From Micrococcales bacterium (lineage in GTDB: Bacteria; Actinomycetota; Actinomycetes; Actinomycetales; Microbacteriaceae), in the NCBI GenBank assembly GCA_947452985.1, contig CANGEU010000005.1, positions 1-64,000 of the forward strand: a stretch of DNA of 64,000 nt, given 5' to 3'. The notes below the pieces were generated by a model. The model saw only the letters and a list, made by a program, of their open reading frames with translations. It did no database searches and had not been told where the DNA came from. How positions within the stretch are numbered: the stretch's first letter is position 1; each line of letters begins with the position of its first letter. Both the position numbers and the translations under genes were made by a program. Shown in pieces: positions 60,408 to 64,000 of this stretch.

Positions 60408-60903
60408 TTTCTTCCAATCTGGTGGCAATTTCTTCTACCAATGTTTTTAGTGGCGAACCGGAAGTGTCAACGGTTACATCCGCTACTTGCTCGTAGAGAG
60501 CTCGTCGAGATTCGTAAATCCGTCGCCAATCTGCAACTCCGTCTTTGAGCAGCGGTCGATTACCACCTGCTAAACGAGAAGCCATGTGTTTGCCATCGGT
60601 ACTGAGGTATACGACTTTAGCTTCACCCAACGCCGCCCGAGTGTGTTCACTTAGGATGGCACCCCCACCAGTTGCCACAACCGCCGGTTCGGCTATGGCT
60701 TTCAGAACTGAAGCTTCTTCGAACTCCCGAAACTTGGTCTCACCGTATTCCTGGAAAATGGTTGGAATGGCACCGTGTTCCTTGGTTATCAAAGCGTCGG
60801 TGTCAAGAAAAGGCAATTGAAGCCGCTTGGCCAACTTTTTCCCGATGGTTGTTTTACCGACGCCCATCGGACCAACTAAGACGATAGCTCCGGTCTTATG
60901 CAT
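60400..60903 (-). CDS. aroK: Shikimate kinase
   Basis: Phosphorylates shikimate at the 3-hydroxyl. The 167 residues have P-loop [28 protein letters not shown] (substrate Asp), [16 protein letters not shown] (Arg and Glu), [10 protein letters not shown] and the lid [12 protein letters not shown]. It is a stand-alone gene, not fused to aroB. It overlaps aroC by 8 bases (ATGCATAA). Confidence 0.97.
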   Translation of the reverse strand: MHKTGAIVLVGPMGVGKTTIGKKLAKRLQLPFLDTDALITKEHGAIPTIFQEYGETKFREFEEASVLKAIAEPAVVATGGGAILSEHTRAALGEAKVVYLSTDGKHMASRLAGGNRPLLKDGVADWRRIYESRRALYEQVADVTVDTSGSPLKTLVEEIATRLEEIV

Positions 60904-62101
60904 CTCGAACGATTTCGGATGTCAGAACCTCAGGGATGTTGGCAAGGTACGACTCTAGGTTTCGCTTTGTTTCTGAAACCGAGTCTCCACCGAATTTCTC
61001 GAGCACAGCATTGGCAATAACCAGAGCAATCATGGCCTGGGTAACAACACCGGCAGCCGGAACGGCGCAAACATCACTTCTCTGGTGATGCGCTTTGGCA
61101 GCCTCCCCGGTGGCAACATCAATGGTTGCCAGCGCCCTTGGGATTGTCGAAATCGGCTTCATGGCAGCCCGAACGACCACGACTTCGCCGTTAGACATTC
61201 CGCCTTCAATACCGCCAGCTCGGTCGCTTTGACGGTGTGTGACTCCAGCCTCGTCGCGAACAAGTTCGTCGTGAGCCACCGAACCACGGCGGCTAGCGGT
61301 TTCGAAGCCGTCTCCAATTTCGACACCCTTGATCGCCTGAACACCCATCACTGCGCCGGCGATTTGAGAATCTAGTCTGCGGTCCCAATGGACGAATGAG
61401 CCCAGACCAGGTGGAAGCCCGTAAACCAGAGTTTCGACAACGCCTCCGAGAGTGTCACCGTCTTTGTGGGCAGCCTCGATTTCAGCAATAAGTGCCTTGG
61501 AAAGTTCTTTGTCGAAACAACGAACTTCGTCGGCATCTAGTTCAGCTAGGTCTGTAAAACTAGGACGCTTGACATCGCGACCACCCGAAACGGAACCAAT
61601 TGCTACCGTGTGAGTCACTAAGTTAATTCCAAACTGAGCCAAGAATCGCTCAGCAACCTCGCCAAGCGCCACACGAGCAGCGGTTTCGCGAGCAGAAGCT
61701 CGTTCGAGTACCGGTCTGGAATCTAGGAACCCGTATTTTTGCATGCCCGTGAAGTCGGCATGACCAGGTCGTGGGCGGGTTAGTGGCTCAGCCCGCGCTC
61801 CGGTGAGTACCGAAGGGTCTACCGGGTCTCCAGACATAACTTCTTGCCACTTAGGCCATTCGGTATTGGCAATGCTGATCGCAACTGGGCCTCCCATAGA
61901 AAGACCGTGACGAATTCCACCCGAAAGCGTTACTTCGTCCTTTTCAAACTTCATACGAGCACCACGACCGTAACCGAGACGACGACGAGCGAGAGCATCT
62001 TGAATGTCTGAGGTAGTTACTGGTACGCCTGCGGGTAGACCCTCAAGAACGGCAATTAGTTCTGGGCCATGAGATTCACCTGCGGTAAGCCAACGTAACA
62101 T
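60896..62101 (-). CDS. aroC: Chorismate synthase
   Basis: FMN-dependent final shikimate-pathway step giving chorismate, here used by trpE. The 401 residues start [20 protein letters not shown], the family signature. [49 protein letters not shown] and [17 protein letters not shown] follow. It lies 29 bp after aroE. The EPSP synthase (aroA) and DAHP synthase genes are outside the window. Confidence 0.98.
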   Translation of the reverse strand: MLRWLTAGESHGPELIAVLEGLPAGVPVTTSDIQDALARRRLGYGRGARMKFEKDEVTLSGGIRHGLSMGGPVAISIANTEWPKWQEVMSGDPVDPSVLTGARAEPLTRPRPGHADFTGMQKYGFLDSRPVLERASARETAARVALGEVAERFLAQFGINLVTHTVAIGSVSGGRDVKRPSFTDLAELDADEVRCFDKELSKALIAEIEAAHKDGDTLGGVVETLVYGLPPGLGSFVHWDRRLDSQIAGAVMGVQAIKGVEIGDGFETASRRGSVAHDELVRDEAGVTHRQSDRAGGIEGGMSNGEVVVVRAAMKPISTIPRALATIDVATGEAAKAHHQRSDVCAVPAAGVVTQAMIALVIANAVLEKFGGDSVSETKRNLESYLANIPEVLTSEIVRDA

Positions 62102-62130
62102 GCGTTCAATTGTCGCACAGTTGAAGGGGT

Positions 62131-62916
62131 TTAGGCTTGGACGCTCGCACGCATGCTCTTGAAAACTTCAGTCTCGTTAGGCAATTCGACCGATCCATCG
62201 CCTGCGTAAAAAATTCTCACCTGAATTAATGCTTGCCAAAGCAACATTTCAATGCCGCTGATTCGGTTTTGTACTCCCCAAGCAGAAGCTAGCTTGGAAG
62301 GCCATGGGCTATAGGCAACATCAAGAATTACCGCATCCTCGGAGACTTCCAAACTTGAATGCGTAACGGTGCCCGGCAAAGTTGAGATGGTTAAACCCGA
62401 AATTGCCGAAGAGTAGAAGTCTTCCAGTGGAAGAGAAGAGACTCCATCAATATCGACACGGCTGCGGGAGAAAATTTGAAGAGTGGAATTGGGATTGATT
62501 TGCCTGGCTGCGTGTACTGCAGACCGAGCGGTTGCGCCAGACCCCAGCACTGTTATGTTGTCGTAAACATTCGAACTGTGCTTTCGAACCGCTTGTTGAA
62601 TTCCGAACGAGTCGGTGTTGTAGCCTTCCCAACCTAATTCGGTTTGGAGCAAAGTATTCACGATTCCTGTTTCACTTGCGACCGGACAGGAAGGCACCGA
62701 AAGTTCAAAGGCAACCTCTTTGAGCGGCATCGTTAGGCTGAACCCTCGCCAATTAGAGTCGCGAAGTTTCAGAAAGGATGAAAGTTCGGCAGCCTCAATG
62801 CGATAGCGGCCGTAGTCCCATTCGAGGCCAAGTGCTGCATAGGCGGCGGGATGAATGAGAGGAGATTTACTGTGCTCAATAGGCGATCCAAGCACTGCTA
62901 AATGCGTGTTAACCAT
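62131..62916 (-). CDS. aroE: Shikimate dehydrogenase
   Basis: NADP-dependent reduction of 3-dehydroshikimate. The 261 residues have the substrate site [30 protein letters not shown] (catalytic Lys), [11 protein letters not shown] (catalytic Asp), nucleotide loop [15 protein letters not shown] and C-terminal [16 protein letters not shown]. The central NADP domain is divergent but intact. The ATG overlaps the mltG stop by 8 bases (ATGGTTAA), as commonly seen in actinobacterial mltG-aroE pairs. Confidence 0.94.
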   Translation of the reverse strand: MVNTHLAVLGSPIEHSKSPLIHPAAYAALGLEWDYGRYRIEAAELSSFLKLRDSNWRGFSLTMPLKEVAFELSVPSCPVASETGIVNTLLQTELGWEGYNTDSFGIQQAVRKHSSNVYDNITVLGSGATARSAVHAARQINPNSTLQIFSRSRVDIDGVSSLPLEDFYSSAISGLTISTLPGTVTHSSLEVSEDAVILDVAYSPWPSKLASAWGVQNRISGIEMLLWQALIQVRIFYAGDGSVELPNETEVFKSMRASVQA

Positions 62917-64000
62917 TCCAACCAGGGTTATCTCGCATCCACTGCTGCCACTGTTTCACAGCTTTTCCGTGTTCGGCGTAGGTGGTACTAAAAACAGTCT
63001 CGCCAGTTTTTAGATTGATCGCACAGAAATACAACCAGCTGCCATTTACTGGGTGAAGGGCCGCGTCTATCGCCGTAGCTCCTGGCGCACCAATCGGTCC
63101 AATTGGTAGACCGGCGTGAACATAGGTGTTGTAACCATTGCCATCGGCTCGCTCGGCGTCTGTTGTCGTTACAGTCGTTCCGCCACTTCCGTAACTGACT
63201 GTCGCATCAGATTGCAGGTGCATCCCCTGCTGGATTCGGTTGTAAAAGACTCGCGAAACCTTATAGAAGTCGGGAGTTAGACGAGCTTCCTTCTGAATGA
63301 TCGATGCCATGGTCAGAACTTTATGGCGGTCTACATCGGCCACGCCGAACTTCTTAAGTTCATCCTGCATCCGGAGCACCATGTTGCGAATGATGGTCGT
63401 TGCGTTGGTATTGGGTTCTAGCTCATAAGTTGCGGGGAACAGATACCCGTCCATGTTTGGCAAGGTGGCAGGAAGTCCATAAACCGTGGGATCGCTAACA
63501 GCAGCTTCGAAATCAGCCAGTGAAACCCCAGAGGCTTTCGACAGCTGCTTCAAAACTGTGCCAATTCTTAGACCTTCTTTGATAGTCACTCTCGTGACAA
63601 CCCTGGAAGAAGGATCAGCGATTAAATCTAAGGCAGCATTGGCTGACATTTGCTTGTGAAGAACGAAGGTACCAGGGATGAACTTCGGATTTCTGGCGAT
63701 AATTCGCTTATAGGTGAAAGTGAAATCCTTGGTGATGCCGAGCTTGACCAAATTACTAGCAACTTGCTCTCCGGTGTCACCGGCATTGATGACTAGATTT
63801 ACCGTTCCAGAACCAGAGCCTTCGTAATCGACGCCGCTAATTGAATCCAAAGTTGCGCGAATTTGACCGCGGAAAGCGTAGCCAGCTGCCCCGGTAACCA
63901 AGACGACAATTGCCAAGACGATGGCGATTAATTGACCTTTACGCATCAAACTCCGAAAGTGGTTTGCCGGGTTGGTTACCGGTCGACTTCTCGAAGGCAA
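62909..64000 (-). CDS. mltG: Endolytic transglycosylase MltG (5' end at window edge)
   Basis: Inner-membrane lytic transglycosylase that cuts nascent glycan strands and limits their length. The visible 363 residues include a cytoplasmic lead, a membrane helix (about 24-44, GQLIAIVLAIVVLVTGAAGYAF region), a LysM-like segment and the YceG catalytic domain. That domain has MASIIQKEARL (catalytic Glu), VFYNRIQQGMHLQSDATVSYG and LPIGPIGAPGATAIDAALHP. A TTG at 63998-64000 could be the start, but actinobacterial homologues often have longer cytoplasmic N termini, so the gene probably continues beyond the window. Confidence 0.93.
   Translation of the reverse strand: MPSRSRPVTNPANHFRSLMRKGQLIAIVLAIVVLVTGAAGYAFRGQIRATLDSISGVDYEGSGSGTVNLVINAGDTGEQVASNLVKLGITKDFTFTYKRIIARNPKFIPGTFVLHKQMSANAALDLIADPSSRVVTRVTIKEGLRIGTVLKQLSKASGVSLADFEAAVSDPTVYGLPATLPNMDGYLFPATYELEPNTNATTIIRNMVLRMQDELKKFGVADVDRHKVLTMASIIQKEARLTPDFYKVSRVFYNRIQQGMHLQSDATVSYGSGGTTVTTTDAERADGNGYNTYVHAGLPIGPIGAPGATAIDAALHPVNGSWLYFCAINLKTGETVFSTTYAEHGKAVKQWQQWMRDNPGWNG

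Overview
The window is a gene-dense chromosomal segment of an actinobacterium. The evidence is OpcA next to Zwf, WhiA beside RapZ, a degenerate PriA, an HGxxPAAW-type protein in the trp cluster, an EF-P with a PGKGP loop, an ANTAR response regulator, and tkt-tal-zwf-opcA and pyr/aro gene orders typical of the phylum. By eye the base composition is close to half GC, low for Actinobacteria. Gene spacing is minimal: no gene-free stretch exceeds about 125 bases, and the longest is the 121-bp rpsA leader. This suggests a streamlined planktonic member of the Microbacteriaceae (Luna/Rhodoluna/Aquiluna type). That placement is an inference from memory, not a database match.

Layout. (1) 1-7212, plus strand: an operon for the oxidative and non-oxidative pentose phosphate pathway: tkt (5'-truncated by the window), tal, pgi, zwf, opcA, pgl. 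(2) 7209-24765, minus strand: polA, rpsA, coaE, uvrB, uvrA, uvrC, rapZ, whiA, sodA, gap, pgk, tpiA, secG in transcription order, joining DNA repair, cell-envelope/division regulation and lower glycolysis. It meets the first operon head-on with a 4-base stop-codon overlap. (3) 24803-25949: the only strand-switching patch, with a hotdog thioesterase (+), an ANTAR response regulator (-), and tRNA-Leu(CAA) (+) followed by a strong bidirectional terminator. (4) 25998-64000, minus strand: about 38 kb of genes all pointing one way. In transcription order these are mltG (cut by the window edge); aroE-C-K-B-Q (shikimate); efp, nusB; pyrR-B-C, carA-B, pyrF (pyrimidines); gmk, rpoZ, coaBC, metK, priA, fmt, rsmB; rpe, hisE-G-F-I, trpE, two small membrane proteins, trpC-B-A; lgt; gltB-D; pyk.

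The genes form a core-metabolism block. The pentose phosphate and lower-glycolysis operons supply NADPH, ribose-5-P and erythrose-4-P. The aro cluster turns erythrose-4-P and PEP into chorismate, the trp genes use chorismate, and his and pyr genes use PRPP. CarAB and GltBD handle glutamine nitrogen. No mobile element, phage, CRISPR array, toxin system or biosynthetic island is visible.

I found no undescribed multi-gene system. The most informative signals are small: a PyrR-binding-loop-like hairpin whose lower stem covers the pyrR Shine-Dalgarno; eight gene junctions with the same 8-nt stop/start overlap; candidate leaderless promoters for polA, the ANTAR regulator and metK; and loci where conserved actinobacterial neighbours (yvcK, mihF) are missing.
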